The translations under genes were made by a program, and so were the position numbers. From Pseudomonas sp. N040 (lineage in GTDB: Bacteria > Pseudomonadota > Gammaproteobacteria > Pseudomonadales > Pseudomonadaceae): DNA of 64,000 bases. The stretch lies in the NCBI RefSeq assembly GCF_015637705.1, contig NZ_JADOBE010000008.1, forward strand, positions 124,001 to 188,000. The letters run 5' to 3'. Below are positions 21,429 to 32,362 of this stretch, in pieces. Position 1 is the stretch's first letter. Each line of letters starts with the position of its first letter. Below the pieces are notes generated by a model. That model was given only the letters and a program-made list of their open reading frames with translations, did no database searches and was not told where the DNA came from.

Positions 21429-23471
21429 ATGAACAACTGCAAGATCATCAGCCTGGTAGTGGCCTTGGGCTTGACCGGCGGGTTCACCGGTGGCGCACAG
21501 GCCGCTGGCGGCGGCGCGGCCGTGAGCGACCCGAATGCCCTGCAGGGCAAGCATTTCGACGCCAAGGGCAAGCCGCCCTCGACATACACTGTCGAACTGC
21601 AGAACGGCCTGCGCGCCAGCCTGCCGTTCGAGGACCAGCGTGACTTCGAGGAAGCCAGGCAAGGCTTTATCGCCGCGCCGCCGTACAAGCAGATCATGGC
21701 CGAAGCCGGCAACGTCGCCTGGGACATGGCCAGCTACGAGTTTCTCCTGCAGGACAAGCATTTCGACAGCATCAACCCGTCCCTGCAGCGCCAGGCGCTG
21801 TTGAACATGGCCTACGGCCTGTATGAAGTGGTGCCGGGCAAGGTCTATCAGGTGCGTGGCTATGACCTGGCCAACATCAGCTTCATCAAGGGCGATACCG
21901 GCTGGATCATCATCGATGTACTGACCGCCAAGGAAACCGCCAGGGCGGCGCTGGACTTCATCAACGCGCAACTGGGCAAGCGTCCGGTGGTGGCCGTGGT
22001 GATCTCGCACTCCCACGCCGACCACTTCGGCGGCATCCGCGGCGTGGTGGATGAAGCCGATGTGCGCAGCGGCAAGGTGCCGGTGATCGCCCCGGCCGGC
22101 TTCATGGAGCATGCAATTGCCGAGAACGTGTATGCCGGCAATGCCATGACCCGCCGGCTGTTCTTCCAGTACGGCGTGTTGCTGCCGCGCAGCCCGTTTG
22201 GCCACGTCGACCAGTCGATCGGCAAGAACACCGCCTCCGGCAACCTGGGCCTGATCGCGCCGAACCGCTACATCAGCAAGGACTTCGAGACCCTGACCAT
22301 CGACGGCGTCGAGATGGAGTTCCAGAGCACCCCGGGTACTGAGGCGCCGGCGGAAATGAACACCTGGTTCCCGCAGTTCAACGCCTTCTGGGCTGCGGAA
22401 AACATCACCGGCACCATTCACAACATTTACACCCTGCGTGGCGCCCTGGTGCGTGATGCGCTGACCTGGTCCAAGCACATCAACACGGCGCTGTACCGCT
22501 ACGGCCAGACTGCCGAGGTGATGTTTGCCTCGCACAGTTGGCCGCGGTTCGGCAACGCGCGGATTCAGGAGGTGATGCGCACCCAGCGCGACGTGTATGC
22601 CAACCTGAATAACGCCGTGCTGCATGCAGCCAACCAGGGCGTGACCATCAACGAGATCCACAATGTCTACAAGCTGCCGGAAAGCCTGAAGAGCAACTGG
22701 GCGGCGCACAGTTACCATGGCTCGGAAGAGCACAACAGCCGCGCGGTGATCAACCGCTACCTCGGCTACTGGGACGCCAACCCGGCGACGCTGATGCCAC
22801 TGTCCCCCAGGGACTCGGCACCCTTGTATGTGGAAATGATGGGCGGCGCGGCGAAGATCATGGCCAAGGGCCAGGCCCTGGCCGATCAAGGCAAGTACCG
22901 TGAAGCCTATGAAATCCTCAACAAGCTGGTCTATGCCGAACCGCAGAACCAGGCCGCCAAGGACTTGCTGGCGGATGTTTACGAGCAGGTCGGCTACCAG
23001 AAGGAAAGCCCCAGCGTGCGCAACAGCTTCCTGGCGGCGGCCTACGAGTTGCGCCATGGAATGCCCAAGGGCGTGTCGCCCAAAACCCTGGGGCCGGACA
23101 TGATCCGCGGCATGAGCACAGAGCTGTGGCTGAACTTCCTCGGCATCAGCCTGGATGGCAGCAAGGTGGCGGGCCAGCACTTCGTCTTCAACCTGAACAC
23201 CCCGGACAACGGTGAGCAGTTCGTGGTCGAGCTGAGCAACTCGACACTGACCAATATCAAGGGCCAGCAGGCCAAGGATGCCGACCTGACCCTTACCCTC
23301 AACCGCAGCGACCTGGAGCAGGTGATGGCGCGCCAGACCACCTTCAAGGAACTGGCGGCTGCCGGCAAGGCCAGGTTTGACGGCGATCCCCAGCCGTTCA
23401 CCCAGCTGATGGCGGCGATGACGCCCTTCACGCCGAACTTCGAGCTGCTGCCCGGCACCAGGGCCGAGTAA
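21429..23471 (+). CDS. Alkyl sulfatase, SdsA/BDS1 type (secreted)
   Basis: 680 residues. Signal peptide of about 26 residues ending in GGAQA, then a metallo-beta-lactamase fold with the zinc motif [10 protein letters not shown] (His194, His196, Asp198, His199), a helical dimerisation region, and a C-terminal SCP2-like domain (about 560-680). This is the architecture of P. aeruginosa SdsA1, a class III sulfatase that hydrolyses SDS and other primary alkyl sulfates. It follows the alcohol dehydrogenase by 70 bases, probably as one operon. The 230-base gap after it (23472-23704) holds no gene I can support. Confidence 0.92.
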   Translation: MNNCKIISLVVALGLTGGFTGGAQAAGGGAAVSDPNALQGKHFDAKGKPPSTYTVELQNGLRASLPFEDQRDFEEARQGFIAAPPYKQIMAEAGNVAWDMASYEFLLQDKHFDSINPSLQRQALLNMAYGLYEVVPGKVYQVRGYDLANISFIKGDTGWIIIDVLTAKETARAALDFINAQLGKRPVVAVVISHSHADHFGGIRGVVDEADVRSGKVPVIAPAGFMEHAIAENVYAGNAMTRRLFFQYGVLLPRSPFGHVDQSIGKNTASGNLGLIAPNRYISKDFETLTIDGVEMEFQSTPGTEAPAEMNTWFPQFNAFWAAENITGTIHNIYTLRGALVRDALTWSKHINTALYRYGQTAEVMFASHSWPRFGNARIQEVMRTQRDVYANLNNAVLHAANQGVTINEIHNVYKLPESLKSNWAAHSYHGSEEHNSRAVINRYLGYWDANPATLMPLSPRDSAPLYVEMMGGAAKIMAKGQALADQGKYREAYEILNKLVYAEPQNQAAKDLLADVYEQVGYQKESPSVRNSFLAAAYELRHGMPKGVSPKTLGPDMIRGMSTELWLNFLGISLDGSKVAGQHFVFNLNTPDNGEQFVVELSNSTLTNIKGQQAKDADLTLTLNRSDLEQVMARQTTFKELAAAGKARFDGDPQPFTQLMAAMTPFTPNFELLPGTRAE

Positions 23472-23704
23472 CTGGCGCGCTGGGTGGCCCGGTTGGCTCC
23501 GCCGGCAGCTGCTTGTTGTCCTTGAGAACGAACTCGCGCTGCTGCGCCGGAGCAAGCCGGAACCGCGCGCATCCCGACGGATTTCAATGGCGGCCTGTTC
23601 TGGTGCCGCAGTCACCGGGGTGACGCGCATTTCCAGTTGACTCGCGACTATCCCGCCGCGATCCTCGTAGCCCCGCTACAGCCTGTAGTCGCCAAGGACG
23701 TCCG

Positions 23705-26068
23705 ATGTCGAAAAGAAGCCGCAAGAATCCCCCCGCAGCCAAGGTCGCGGCAGCGCCGGAAACCAGCGCGGGGGCGCCGGCCTGGCGCAGCTGGCTGCTG
23801 CCGCTGGTGGCGATTCTGCTGCTGCTCGCTGTGCTGCTCTGGTGGGCCATGCCCGGGCGCTTGCCGCCCTCTGCACCGACACCCGCCGCCGGCGCCCCGC
23901 AGGCTGCCGCCGCGCTGGTCGATGAGCAGAGCTGCCAGGGCTGCCACGGCACCGAGGTCAAACAGTGGCAGGGCTCCCACCACCAGCAGGCCATGCAGCT
24001 GCCAACCGCGCAGACGGTGCTCGGCGACTTCAACGACGTGACCTTCAGCAGCGACAAGGAAACCACGCGGTTCTTCCGCAAGGACGGCGGTTTCTGGGTC
24101 AATACGCCGGGGCCTGATGGTCAGCCGACAGACTTCCAGGTGGCCTACACCTTTGGCGTCGAACCCCTGCAGCAATATCTGCTGGAGCTGCCCGGTGGGC
24201 GTCTGCAACCGCTGGGTGTGGCCTGGGATACCGAGAAGAAGCAGTGGTTCCACCTGTATCCCGGTCAGGGCATCGATGCCAGCAATGCGCTGCACTGGAC
24301 CAAGACCGCGCAGAATGCCAACTACATGTGCGTCGAGTGTCACACCACCGGCTTCAAACGCAATTTCGATGACAACAAGAACAGCTTTTCCAGCCATTGG
24401 CAGGCCCTCGGCGTTGGTTGCCAGAGCTGCCACGGCCCGGCTTCCGAACACCTGAATTGGGCGGCCAAGGCCGACAAGGATCAGCCGGGAAAAGGTTTCG
24501 CTAAGCCCTTGCTCAGCCAGACCAACAACCGTGCTCAGGTTGAAACCTGTGCCCGCTGCCATGCACTGCGCAGCCCGCTCGGCGATGGTTATAAACATGG
24601 CAATGCATTACTGGATGACTACCTGCCCAGCGGCCTGAATGCCACCCAGTACGAAGTGGATGGCCGCATCAAGGGCGAGGTGTTCGAGTACGGCTCCTTC
24701 ACCCAGAGCAAGATGTTCGCCAAGGGCGTGGCCTGCACCAATTGCCATAACCCGCACAGCACCCAGCTCAAACTCGAAGGCAACGCGGTCTGCACGCAGT
24801 GCCATAACCCGGCTGGCAAAACGGCGGCACCCGGCATCGACGGTGCCGGATTGCAGGCCATGGATTACGACAGCCCGGCACACACCAAACACCCGGCGGG
24901 CAGCCCGGCGGCGCAGTGCACGGCGTGCCATATGCCCGGCAAGTTCTACATGGGCAATGACTTCCGCCATGACCACAGTTTCAGCGTGCCCAATCCGGCG
25001 CAATCCAAGGCACTGGGCACGCCGGATGCCTGCATGGGCTGCCACCGCGAAAGCCAATCGGACCTGCTGATCGAGCAGTTCAACGCCCTGTTCCCGAATT
25101 CCAAACCACACGACGGCGGTTATGCGCTGGCGCTGGATCAGGCACGCAAGGGGGCTGCTGGCGCAGCACGGGCGCTGCAGGCGCAACTGGCGCGCAGCGA
25201 CCTGCCAGCCATCCGTAGGGCCGCATTGCTGGCGGAACTGGGTAATTACCCATCGGCCCAGGCATTGGCACTGATCAGCAATGGGTTGAAGAGCGCGGAT
25301 GGTGAAGTGCGTGAAGCTGCCGTCAGGGCGTTGCCGGCGATGGCCGCACCGCAGCAAGTCGGTCAGTTGCTCACTCCGTTGTTGCGTGACCCCCTGCGCG
25401 CGGTGCGCCTGGCAGCGATCTGGGAACTGGCGCAGCAGCCAGCGGAAGCGCGGCAGAACCTGACGCCGGCGTTCTGGCAGCAGCGGCTGGACGAGTACGA
25501 GCAGGTGCAGCTGCAATTGCTCGAACGCGGCGAAGGCAACATGAACCTCGCCAGCCTGTATCAGATAAGTGGCCGTAGTGCCCAGGTCGAAGCCCGGCTG
25601 CGCACCGCGCTGCAACGCGATCCGGATTTCCTCCCGGCGCTGGTCAGCCTGTCGCAGTTGCTTGAACAAACCAATCCGCAGGAAGCGGCGCAACTGCTTG
25701 ATCAGGCGCTGCAGCGCAACCCGCAGGAAGCCCTGCTCTATCACAGCAAGGGCTTGTCGCTGGTGCGCCAGGGCGATTATCAGGCGGCGATTGTCGCCTT
25801 TGCCAAGGCCGACGAACTGGAGCCGGAGAACCCGCAATACGGTTATGTACTGGCGATTGCCCTGCACGACAGCGGTTCGCCGGATAAAGCCATCGCCCAG
25901 TTGCAGGCCATGCTCAAGCGCCAGCCGCACAACCGCAATGCGCGCATGGCACTGGTCAATTACGCCAAGGAAACGCGCAATGCCGAGCTGATCCAGCAGG
26001 TGGTCGGCGACCTGTGGGAGATCAACCCGGACGATCCCATGCTGCAAGCGCGCCTGCCCCAGCGCTGA
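23705..26068 (+). CDS. Membrane-anchored octahaem c-type cytochrome with HEAT-like and TPR domains
   Basis: 787 residues. One N-terminal membrane anchor (about 30-49) is followed by eight CxxCH haem-binding motifs at about residues 77 (CQGCH), 209 (CVECH), 239 (CQSCH), 282 (CARCH), 344 (CTNCH), 363 (CTQCH), 405 (CTACH) and 443 (CMGCH). Then come an Ala/Leu-rich repeat region like HEAT (about 470-590) and TPRs (about 600-780). The haem domain should be periplasmic. Related multihaem-TPR proteins occur in many proteobacteria without a settled function. AAGGAC precedes the ATG. No dedicated partner reductase or quinol oxidase lies next to it. Confidence 0.85.
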   Translation: MSKRSRKNPPAAKVAAAPETSAGAPAWRSWLLPLVAILLLLAVLLWWAMPGRLPPSAPTPAAGAPQAAAALVDEQSCQGCHGTEVKQWQGSHHQQAMQLPTAQTVLGDFNDVTFSSDKETTRFFRKDGGFWVNTPGPDGQPTDFQVAYTFGVEPLQQYLLELPGGRLQPLGVAWDTEKKQWFHLYPGQGIDASNALHWTKTAQNANYMCVECHTTGFKRNFDDNKNSFSSHWQALGVGCQSCHGPASEHLNWAAKADKDQPGKGFAKPLLSQTNNRAQVETCARCHALRSPLGDGYKHGNALLDDYLPSGLNATQYEVDGRIKGEVFEYGSFTQSKMFAKGVACTNCHNPHSTQLKLEGNAVCTQCHNPAGKTAAPGIDGAGLQAMDYDSPAHTKHPAGSPAAQCTACHMPGKFYMGNDFRHDHSFSVPNPAQSKALGTPDACMGCHRESQSDLLIEQFNALFPNSKPHDGGYALALDQARKGAAGAARALQAQLARSDLPAIRRAALLAELGNYPSAQALALISNGLKSADGEVREAAVRALPAMAAPQQVGQLLTPLLRDPLRAVRLAAIWELAQQPAEARQNLTPAFWQQRLDEYEQVQLQLLERGEGNMNLASLYQISGRSAQVEARLRTALQRDPDFLPALVSLSQLLEQTNPQEAAQLLDQALQRNPQEALLYHSKGLSLVRQGDYQAAIVAFAKADELEPENPQYGYVLAIALHDSGSPDKAIAQLQAMLKRQPHNRNARMALVNYAKETRNAELIQQVVGDLWEINPDDPMLQARLPQR

Positions 26069-26120
26069 TCCGCTGTGGCGGCTTTCGCCAACCACCGGTG
26101 CGGGCTGGCGGGCATCCGCT

Positions 26121-28025
26121 TCAGATGGCCTCGGCCAGCAACCGGTCGATGGCCTCGCGCAGGCTGGTCGTGTCGCTGTTGATCTGCAGGTCCGGCGCGG
26201 GCGGCGCTTCGTACGGGCTGCCGACGCCGGACAGGTTGGGCAGCTGGCCGGCCCTGGCCTTCTTGTAGAGGCCCTTGACGTCACGGTCCTCGCAGACTGC
26301 CAGCGAGGTGCTGACATACACCTCGACAAAGTTCTCCGCGCCGATCAGTTCCCGCGCCATCTGCCGTTCGCGGATGAACGGAGAGATGAAGGCGGTCATC
26401 ACGATCAGTCCGGCGTCCAGCATCAGTTTGGCCACCTCGGCAATGCGGCGGATATTTTCCACCCGGTCGGCGTCGGTGAAGCCGAGGTCCTTGTTCAGGC
26501 CCTGGCGCACGTTGTCGCCGTCGAGGATGTAGGTCCGGTAGCCGCGCGCATGCAGCTCCACTTCCAGGGCATTGGCGATGGTCGACTTGCCCGAGCCGGA
26601 CAGGCCGGTGAACCAGATCACCTTGCCTTTGTGGCCATTGAGCTTCTCCCGGTCAGGACGGCTGACCGACAGCGCCTGACTGTGCACGTTCTGCGCACGG
26701 CGCATGCTGTGGGTGATCATCCCGGCGGCCACTGTGGCGTTGCTCATGCGGTCGACCAGGATGAAGCCGCCGAGCGCCCGCGACTGCCGGTAGCTGTCGA
26801 ACACCAGCGGCTTGCTGGTGGCGAGGGTGCACACGCTGATGTCATTCAGCGCCAGCTGCTTGCTGGCGTCATGCGCCAGGGTGTTGATATCGACCCGGTG
26901 CTTGATCCCGGTGAGCGAGGCGGACGCCCACTGGGTGGCCAGCTTGATGTCGTAGCTGCGGCCGATCAGCCCGGCGTCCTCGTGCAGCCACACCAGCGTC
27001 GCCTCAAACTGGTCGGTGGTCTCCAGCGGCTTCTGGCTGAGCGCCAGGATGTCGCCGCGCGAGGCGTCGATCTCCTTGTCCAGGCGCAGGGTCACGGCAT
27101 CGCCGCAGACGGCCTGCTGCCGCGGGCCGTCCATGCTGACGATCTCGGCAACGCACGCGGTCTGCCCGGAACGGGTGACGCGAATCTCGTCGCCGACGCT
27201 GACCCGGCCCTCGCTGAGGTAGCCGCTGAAGCCGCGGAACGAGGCGTCCGGGCGATTGACCCACTGCACCGGAAACACCAGGCGCTCGGACTGCGCGGTG
27301 CTGACCTCGATCGTTTCCAGGCAACCCAGCAGTGTCGGGCCGGCATACCAGGGCGTGTTCGGCGAGCGCTGGGTGATGTTGTCGCCGCGCAGGGCGCTCA
27401 GCGGGATGGGCGTGATGCTGGCAAAGCCGAGGCCGCCGGCGAAGGTCTGGAAGTCCGCGCAGATCTGCTCGAACGCGGTGGCGTCGAAGCCCAGCAGGTC
27501 CATCTTGTTCACCGCCAGCACGACATGGCGGATCCCCATCAGCGAGACCAGGTAGGCGTGCCGGCGCGTCTGCGTTAGCACCCCCTGGCGGGCATCCACC
27601 AGGATCACCGCCATGTCCGCAGTCGAGGCGCCGGTGACCATGTTGCGCGTGTACTGCTCGTGCCCGGGGGTGTCGGCGACGATGAACTTGCGCTTGGCGG
27701 TGGCAAAGAAGCGGTAGGCCACGTCGATGGTGATGCCCTGTTCGCGCTCCGCCGCCAGGCCGTCGACCAGCAGGGCGAAATCGATCCCGTCGCCCTGGGT
27801 GCCGTGCTTCTTCGATTCGGCCTTGAGGGTCGCCAACTGGTCGTCGGTCAGTTGTTGGGCGTCCCACAGCAGGCGTCCGATCAGGGTGCTCTTGCCGTCG
27901 TCGACGCTGCCGCAGGTGATGAAGCGCAGCAGGTCCTGGTCCTGTTGTTGTGCCAGGTAGGCCCCGATCGTCGCGGGCTGCGGGGTGGTCATGCTGGTCA
28001 TGCCGATGGGTGCCTTGCGTGCCAT
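26121..28025 (-). CDS. cysNC: Bifunctional sulfate adenylyltransferase subunit 1 / APS kinase
   Basis: 634 residues. The N-terminal EF-Tu-like GTPase half (G1 [18 protein letters not shown]3 [13 protein letters not shown]4 NKMD) drives ATP sulfurylase together with CysD. The C-terminal half is an APS kinase with P-loop GLSGSGKST and [15 protein letters not shown], making PAPS. This CysN-CysC fusion is normal in pseudomonads. The true start is the ATG at 28025, overlapping the cysD stop (ATGA); the frame is open further upstream but inside cysD. Confidence 0.96.
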   Translation of the reverse strand: MARKAPIGMTSMTTPQPATIGAYLAQQQDQDLLRFITCGSVDDGKSTLIGRLLWDAQQLTDDQLATLKAESKKHGTQGDGIDFALLVDGLAAEREQGITIDVAYRFFATAKRKFIVADTPGHEQYTRNMVTGASTADMAVILVDARQGVLTQTRRHAYLVSLMGIRHVVLAVNKMDLLGFDATAFEQICADFQTFAGGLGFASITPIPLSALRGDNITQRSPNTPWYAGPTLLGCLETIEVSTAQSERLVFPVQWVNRPDASFRGFSGYLSEGRVSVGDEIRVTRSGQTACVAEIVSMDGPRQQAVCGDAVTLRLDKEIDASRGDILALSQKPLETTDQFEATLVWLHEDAGLIGRSYDIKLATQWASASLTGIKHRVDINTLAHDASKQLALNDISVCTLATSKPLVFDSYRQSRALGGFILVDRMSNATVAAGMITHSMRRAQNVHSQALSVSRPDREKLNGHKGKVIWFTGLSGSGKSTIANALEVELHARGYRTYILDGDNVRQGLNKDLGFTDADRVENIRRIAEVAKLMLDAGLIVMTAFISPFIRERQMARELIGAENFVEVYVSTSLAVCEDRDVKGLYKKARAGQLPNLSGVGSPYEAPPAPDLQINSDTTSLREAIDRLLAEAI

Positions 28026-29467
28026 CAGAAGTAGCCCTCCTGCTTTTTCTTTTCCATGCTGGCGGAACTGTCGCTGTCGATGGCGCGGCCCTGGCGCTCC
28101 GAACTGCGCGAGGCGAGCAGCTCCATGATGATTTCGGCCACCGAGCCGGCCTGTGATTCCACCGCCCCGGTCAGCGGGTAGCAGCCGAGCGTGCGGAAGC
28201 GGATCGTGCGCGCCTCGATCTTCTCGTCCGGCAGCAGGCGCATGCGCGCATCGTCGACCAGCAGCAGCATGCCGTTGCGCTCGACCACCGGGCGCAGCCT
28301 GGCGAAGTACAGCGGCACCAGGGGAATGTCCTGCAGGTAGATGTATTGCCAGATGTCCAGCTCGGTCCAGTTGGACAGCGGAAACACACGGATGCTCTCG
28401 CCGCGGTGCTTGCGCGTGTTGTACAGGTTCCACAGCTCGGGGCGCTGCTGTTTCGGGTCCCACTGATGGCTCTGGGTGCGGAAGGAGAAGATCCGTTCCT
28501 TGGCCCGCGACTTCTCTTCGTCGCGCCGCGCACCGCCGAACACCAGGTCGAACTGGTACTTGTCCAGGGCCTGCTTGAGGCCTTCGGTCTTGGTGATGTC
28601 AGTGTGCAGGGCCGAGCCGTGGTCGAAGGGGTTGATGTCCTTGCTGATGGCGTCCGGGTTGACATGCACCAGCAGGTCCATGCCGCTCTCGCGCGCCATC
28701 AGGTCGCGGAACAGGTACATTTCCTGGAACTTCCAGCGGGTATCCACATGCAGTAGCGGGAACGGCGGCACGGAGGGCCAGAAGGCCTTGCGCGCCAGGT
28801 GCAGCATCACCGCGCTGTCCTTGCCCATGGAGTAGAGCATGCAGGGATTTTCCGACTCGGCGAGGGCCTCGCGGATGATCTGCAGGCTTTCCGCTTCCAG
28901 GCGCTTGAGGTGCGGCGTGAGTGGCCGCCGGGTGCCGGCCGCGGCGCTGCGAGTGCCGACGTCGAGCAGTGCCGGGTAGCCCAGCAGGCCCAGCTCGACC
29001 CGGTCTGGCGGGGTGGTCTGCCGGCACAGGCCGGTCAGTCGCCCGCTGGGGAAGATCACCAGGTCCTTGCCCAGATGCGCCTGCAGTTGCTGCAGGCCGT
29101 TCGCCAGTTGTGCCGCATCGAGGCTCACGTGGCCCAGCGGCAGCCAGTAGCGCGCGCCGCGTGCATCGTTGGCGTGGAGGAATGTCTGGCCGTCCGCGCT
29201 GCTGCTCAACTGGGCGAACAGCACCAGCTTGCGCTTGGCCCGGGCCCGTTCAATCTCCCAGGCCAGCACCGCCGGGGTCGGGGTACGACCCAGTTCGTCG
29301 GTCAGGCTTGCCGCGCTCAATTCCGCCGGCAGCAGCGCGAGTTCATGCAGGCGCCGCTCGGCGGTGCGCTTGGTGTCGGCTTGCGCGAGCTGCTGCAGGT
29401 GGACAAATGCCGACTGCGTATCCCATATCACGGGAGCGTCCAGTCCGAGGAGATCAGGGTTGGCCAT
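28025..29467 (-). CDS. cysD: Sulfate adenylyltransferase subunit 2 (CysD) with a novel N-terminal extension
   Basis: 480 residues. From about residue 184 ([18 protein letters not shown]) the protein is a normal CysD with the PP-loop SMGKDSAV (213-220), [20 protein letters not shown] and the C-terminal [11 protein letters not shown]; that part alone has the usual length of about 300. Residues 1-183 form an extension not found in ordinary CysD and not recognised by me. It is in frame without a stop, has no ATG at the CysD boundary, and the ATG at 29467 is preceded by AAAGG at good spacing, so the extension appears to be translated. First gene of the cysD-cysNC operon. Confidence 0.9.
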   Translation of the reverse strand: MANPDLLGLDAPVIWDTQSAFVHLQQLAQADTKRTAERRLHELALLPAELSAASLTDELGRTPTPAVLAWEIERARAKRKLVLFAQLSSSADGQTFLHANDARGARYWLPLGHVSLDAAQLANGLQQLQAHLGKDLVIFPSGRLTGLCRQTTPPDRVELGLLGYPALLDVGTRSAAAGTRRPLTPHLKRLEAESLQIIREALAESENPCMLYSMGKDSAVMLHLARKAFWPSVPPFPLLHVDTRWKFQEMYLFRDLMARESGMDLLVHVNPDAISKDINPFDHGSALHTDITKTEGLKQALDKYQFDLVFGGARRDEEKSRAKERIFSFRTQSHQWDPKQQRPELWNLYNTRKHRGESIRVFPLSNWTELDIWQYIYLQDIPLVPLYFARLRPVVERNGMLLLVDDARMRLLPDEKIEARTIRFRTLGCYPLTGAVESQAGSVAEIIMELLASRSSERQGRAIDSDSSASMEKKKQEGYF

Positions 29468-29620
29468 GGCGTACCTTTGCTTGTCGCAATATGCGGTTAT
29501 TTTTATATGGCGCCTAAAATACACCATTAGAGATGGGTTGCTTGCATAAAATCGGCTCAAATTACAGAATGCGACGAAATTTCCCTGGCGAGTACACCCT
29601 GATGCCCGCACGACTCCAGC

Positions 29621-30397
29621 ATGCTTGACGGTAGCTACACCCTCGCGGGCGCCCTGACCGGGTTTGTCGTCGGCCTGACCGGGGTCGGCGGGGGTGCACT
29701 GATGATGCCGATCCTGTTGCTGCTCGGCGTGAACCCGATCACTGCAGTGGCGACCGACCTCTGGTTTGCCGCCCTGACCAAGCTGGTCGCGGCCGGCATT
29801 CACAGTCGCGCCGAACAGGTCGACTGGACCGTGGTCCGTCGCCTGTGGCTGGGCAGCCTGCCGCTGGCGCTGCTGATCGTGCTGCTGGTGAGTGCCGGCG
29901 CCAGCGTGCAGAAGGTCGACTGGCTGGGCCAGGCGATCGGCGGTGTGGTGCTGCTGACCGCCGCGGGCATGCTGCTGGCGCCATGGCTGCGGGCGCTGGC
30001 CACGCGCAGCCGGATCGGCAATCCGCGACAGTTCATGCGCTGGCAGCCGGCCATGACCGTGGTCGCCGGTGCCGTGCTGGGCCTGTGCGTGGCACTGACC
30101 TCGGTCGGCGCCGGAGCGCTGGGCAGCGTGATACTGCTGTACCTGTATCCGCTGCGCATGACCCCGCATCGGCTGGTGGCCACCGACATCATGCACGCCA
30201 TCCCGCTGGCGCTGGTGGCCGGGCTGGGTTACCTGTTCGCCGGCCGGGTCGACGGCAACATGCTGCTCAGCCTGCTCGCCGGCTCGATTCCGGCGGTCAT
30301 CGCCGGCAGCCTGCTGAGCCGCCGCCTAAATGGCCGCTGGCTGCAGGTGGCGCTGGCACTGGTGCTGCTGGCGGCCGGACTGAAAACCCTGGGCTGA
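29621..30397 (+). CDS. TauE/SafE-family sulfite/sulfonate permease-like protein
   Basis: 258 residues with about eight membrane helices in the two-repeat TauE/SafE pattern; the paired glycine-rich motifs are [19 protein letters not shown] near the N-terminus and [20 protein letters not shown] in the second half. The family moves sulfite, sulfoacetate or other oxyanions. It is divergent from cysD, so a role in sulfur-oxyanion movement is a reasonable inference. Ribosome-binding site weak. Confidence 0.85.
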   Translation: MLDGSYTLAGALTGFVVGLTGVGGGALMMPILLLLGVNPITAVATDLWFAALTKLVAAGIHSRAEQVDWTVVRRLWLGSLPLALLIVLLVSAGASVQKVDWLGQAIGGVVLLTAAGMLLAPWLRALATRSRIGNPRQFMRWQPAMTVVAGAVLGLCVALTSVGAGALGSVILLYLYPLRMTPHRLVATDIMHAIPLALVAGLGYLFAGRVDGNMLLSLLAGSIPAVIAGSLLSRRLNGRWLQVALALVLLAAGLKTLG

Positions 30398-30430
30398 GCG
30401 GCGACCGCCAGCCCGGGCGCGGTTGCTGCC

Positions 30431-32101
30431 TTAGCCGGCGTTCGGGGCGAGGGCCGCATCGACGATCTGCTGCGCCTCGGCCACCAGCCGTTGCAGATGC
30501 GCTTGGCCGATAAAACTCTCGGCGTAGATCTTGTAGATGTCCTCGGTGCCGGAGGGGCGCGCGGCGAACCAGCCGTTTTCAGTGATCACCTTCAGGCCGC
30601 CGATGGCTTCGTCGTTGCCCGGCGCGTGGCTGAGGATGCTCTGGATCGGTTCGCCGGCCAGTTCGGTCGAGCGCACCTGCTGCGGCGCCAGTTTGCCCAG
30701 CTGCTTTTTCTGCGCGGGTGTCGCCGCTGCATCAATGCGCGTGGAGACCGGCTCGCCGAGCTCCTGCACCAGCGCCTGATAACGTTCGCCCGGGTCGCGG
30801 CCGCTGACAGCGGTCATCTCCGCGGCCAGCAGGGCCGGGATCAAACCGTCCTTGTCGGTGCTCCACACCGTGCCGTCACGGCGCAGGAAGGAAGCGCCGG
30901 CGCTCTCTTCACCACCAAAGCCCAATGAACCATCAAACAGTCCGGCGGCAAAATACTTGAAGCCGACCGGCACTTCATACAGCCGCCGGCCGAGTTTACG
31001 GCTGACCCGGTCGATCAGCCCGCTGCTGACCACGGTCTTGCCAATCGCCGCATCGGCACGCCATTGCGGCCGCTGCTGGAACAGGTAGTCGATGGCCACC
31101 GCCAGGTAGTTGTTCGGCTGCATCAGACCCATCCCAGGGGTGACGATGCCATGGCGGTCGTGGTCTGGGTCGCAGGCGAAGGCCACCTGGTAGCGGTCCT
31201 TGAGGGCGATCAGGCCGTGCATCGCGTAAGCCGAGGAAGGGTCCATGCGCACCCGCCCGTCCCAGTCCAGGCTCATGAAGCGGAAAGTCGGATCGACCTG
31301 GGTGTTGACCACGTCCAGATCGAGCTTGTAATGCTCGGCAATCGCCGGCCAGTAACGCACGCCGGCACCGCCCAGCGGGTCGACGCCCAGGCGCAGGCCG
31401 GAAGCGGCAATCGCCTGCATGTCGATGACATTGCCCAGATCGCGCACATAACTGTTCAGGTAGTCATGCCGGTGCGTTGTTGCAGCGCGCAGCGCCTGGG
31501 CGTAGCCGATGCGCTTGATGCCCTGCAGGCCGGCGGCGAGCAGTTCATTGGCGCGGTTCTCGATCCAGCGGGTGATGTCGCTGTCGGCCGGCCCGCCGTT
31601 GGGCGGGTTGTACTTGAAGCCGCCGCTTTCCGGCGGATTGTGTGACGGGGTGATGACGATGCCGTCGGCCAGGCCGCTATTTTTATTACTGAAACTGCGC
31701 CCGCGGTTGTAGCAGAGGATGGCGTGGGAAACCGCCGGGGTCGGGGTGTATTCATCCTCCGCCGCCAGCATCACCTCGACGCCATTGGCCGCCAGCACTT
31801 CCAGCGCGCTGGCGCTGGCCGGGGTGGACAGCGCATGGGTGTCGATGCCGAGGAACAACGGGCCGTTGATGCCCTGCGCCTGGCGGTATTCGCAGATCGC
31901 CTGGCTGATGGCCAGCACATGCCCCTCATTGAAACCCAGATCAAACGAGCAACCACGATGGCCTGAAGTGCCGAAGGCTACCCGTTGGCTGCTGATCGCC
32001 GGATCCGGCTGGCCGGTGTAATAGGCACTGACCAGCAGCGGTACGTTGACCAGCATTGACGGCAAAACCTGAGTGCCTGCCAGCGGGTGGGTGTTACTCA
32101 T
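30431..32101 (-). CDS. pgm: Phosphoglucomutase (alpha-D-glucose phosphate-specific)
   Basis: 556 residues. Interconverts glucose 1- and 6-phosphate. The active-site loop [11 protein letters not shown] carries the phosphoserine, FGTSGHRG is near the N-terminus, the metal loop DPDHDRHG and the sugar loop [10 protein letters not shown] are in place, and the C-terminal phosphate-binding [10 protein letters not shown] is complete. The start at 32101 has GGAG nine bases upstream; the longer upstream frame is not needed. Convergent with the TauE-like gene. Confidence 0.95.
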   Translation of the reverse strand: MSNTHPLAGTQVLPSMLVNVPLLVSAYYTGQPDPAISSQRVAFGTSGHRGCSFDLGFNEGHVLAISQAICEYRQAQGINGPLFLGIDTHALSTPASASALEVLAANGVEVMLAAEDEYTPTPAVSHAILCYNRGRSFSNKNSGLADGIVITPSHNPPESGGFKYNPPNGGPADSDITRWIENRANELLAAGLQGIKRIGYAQALRAATTHRHDYLNSYVRDLGNVIDMQAIAASGLRLGVDPLGGAGVRYWPAIAEHYKLDLDVVNTQVDPTFRFMSLDWDGRVRMDPSSAYAMHGLIALKDRYQVAFACDPDHDRHGIVTPGMGLMQPNNYLAVAIDYLFQQRPQWRADAAIGKTVVSSGLIDRVSRKLGRRLYEVPVGFKYFAAGLFDGSLGFGGEESAGASFLRRDGTVWSTDKDGLIPALLAAEMTAVSGRDPGERYQALVQELGEPVSTRIDAAATPAQKKQLGKLAPQQVRSTELAGEPIQSILSHAPGNDEAIGGLKVITENGWFAARPSGTEDIYKIYAESFIGQAHLQRLVAEAQQIVDAALAPNAG

Positions 32102-32228
32102 GTTAGGGCTCCATTGCGATGATCGGTCTTTTAAGTCTATCTGCTTCAAGCTCGCAGAGCGTTGCTCAAGCTCAACCCGAAGTGATTGGTGTTGTGTGCA
32201 GTCTTGATTGTGTCGGTTGGGTCGGGCC

Positions 32229-32313
32229 TCGCAGGTTGAGCAAATGGAAGCCAAACAATCCGCTGCAGGTGCATGCGTTGGGCTTCACCGCTGCGCGCTT
32301 CAACTCAACCTAC
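32229..32313. repeat. Degenerate GTAG-type long palindrome (copy 1)
   Basis: Two arms of the palindrome family in the order outward-facing right arm (GCAGGTTGAGC...GAAGCCAAACA) then left arm (GTTGGGCTTC...CAACCTACG). Several mismatches compared with the copies at 38086 and 48467. It lies just upstream of the 23-bp direct repeat at 32336. Confidence 0.6.
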
Positions 32314-32335
32314 GGTTTGTTACTTTCTGTCGGGC

Positions 32336-32358
32336 ATAAAAAAGCCGACCTTGTGGGC
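32336..32358 (+). repeat. 23-bp direct repeat, left copy
   Basis: ATAAAAAAGCCGACCTTGTG plus GGC; identical to 34004-34026. This copy is half of a terminator hairpin: the complementary arm GGCCGGCTTT that completes the hairpin at the right copy is missing here. Confidence 0.85.
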
Positions 32359-32362
32359 TGAG

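Noticed and set aside
21390..23630. A 746-codon minus-strand open frame opposite the sulfatase
   Set aside because: Antisense to a gene with complete zinc motif and signal peptide; no domain of its own.
23472..23704. Small gene between the sulfatase and the cytochrome
   Set aside because: Short frames exist on both strands but none has a ribosome-binding site, motif or signal peptide.
28026..28463. Longer N-terminus for CysN
   Set aside because: The additional frame lies entirely within cysD; the ATG at 28025 overlaps the cysD stop and gives the usual length.
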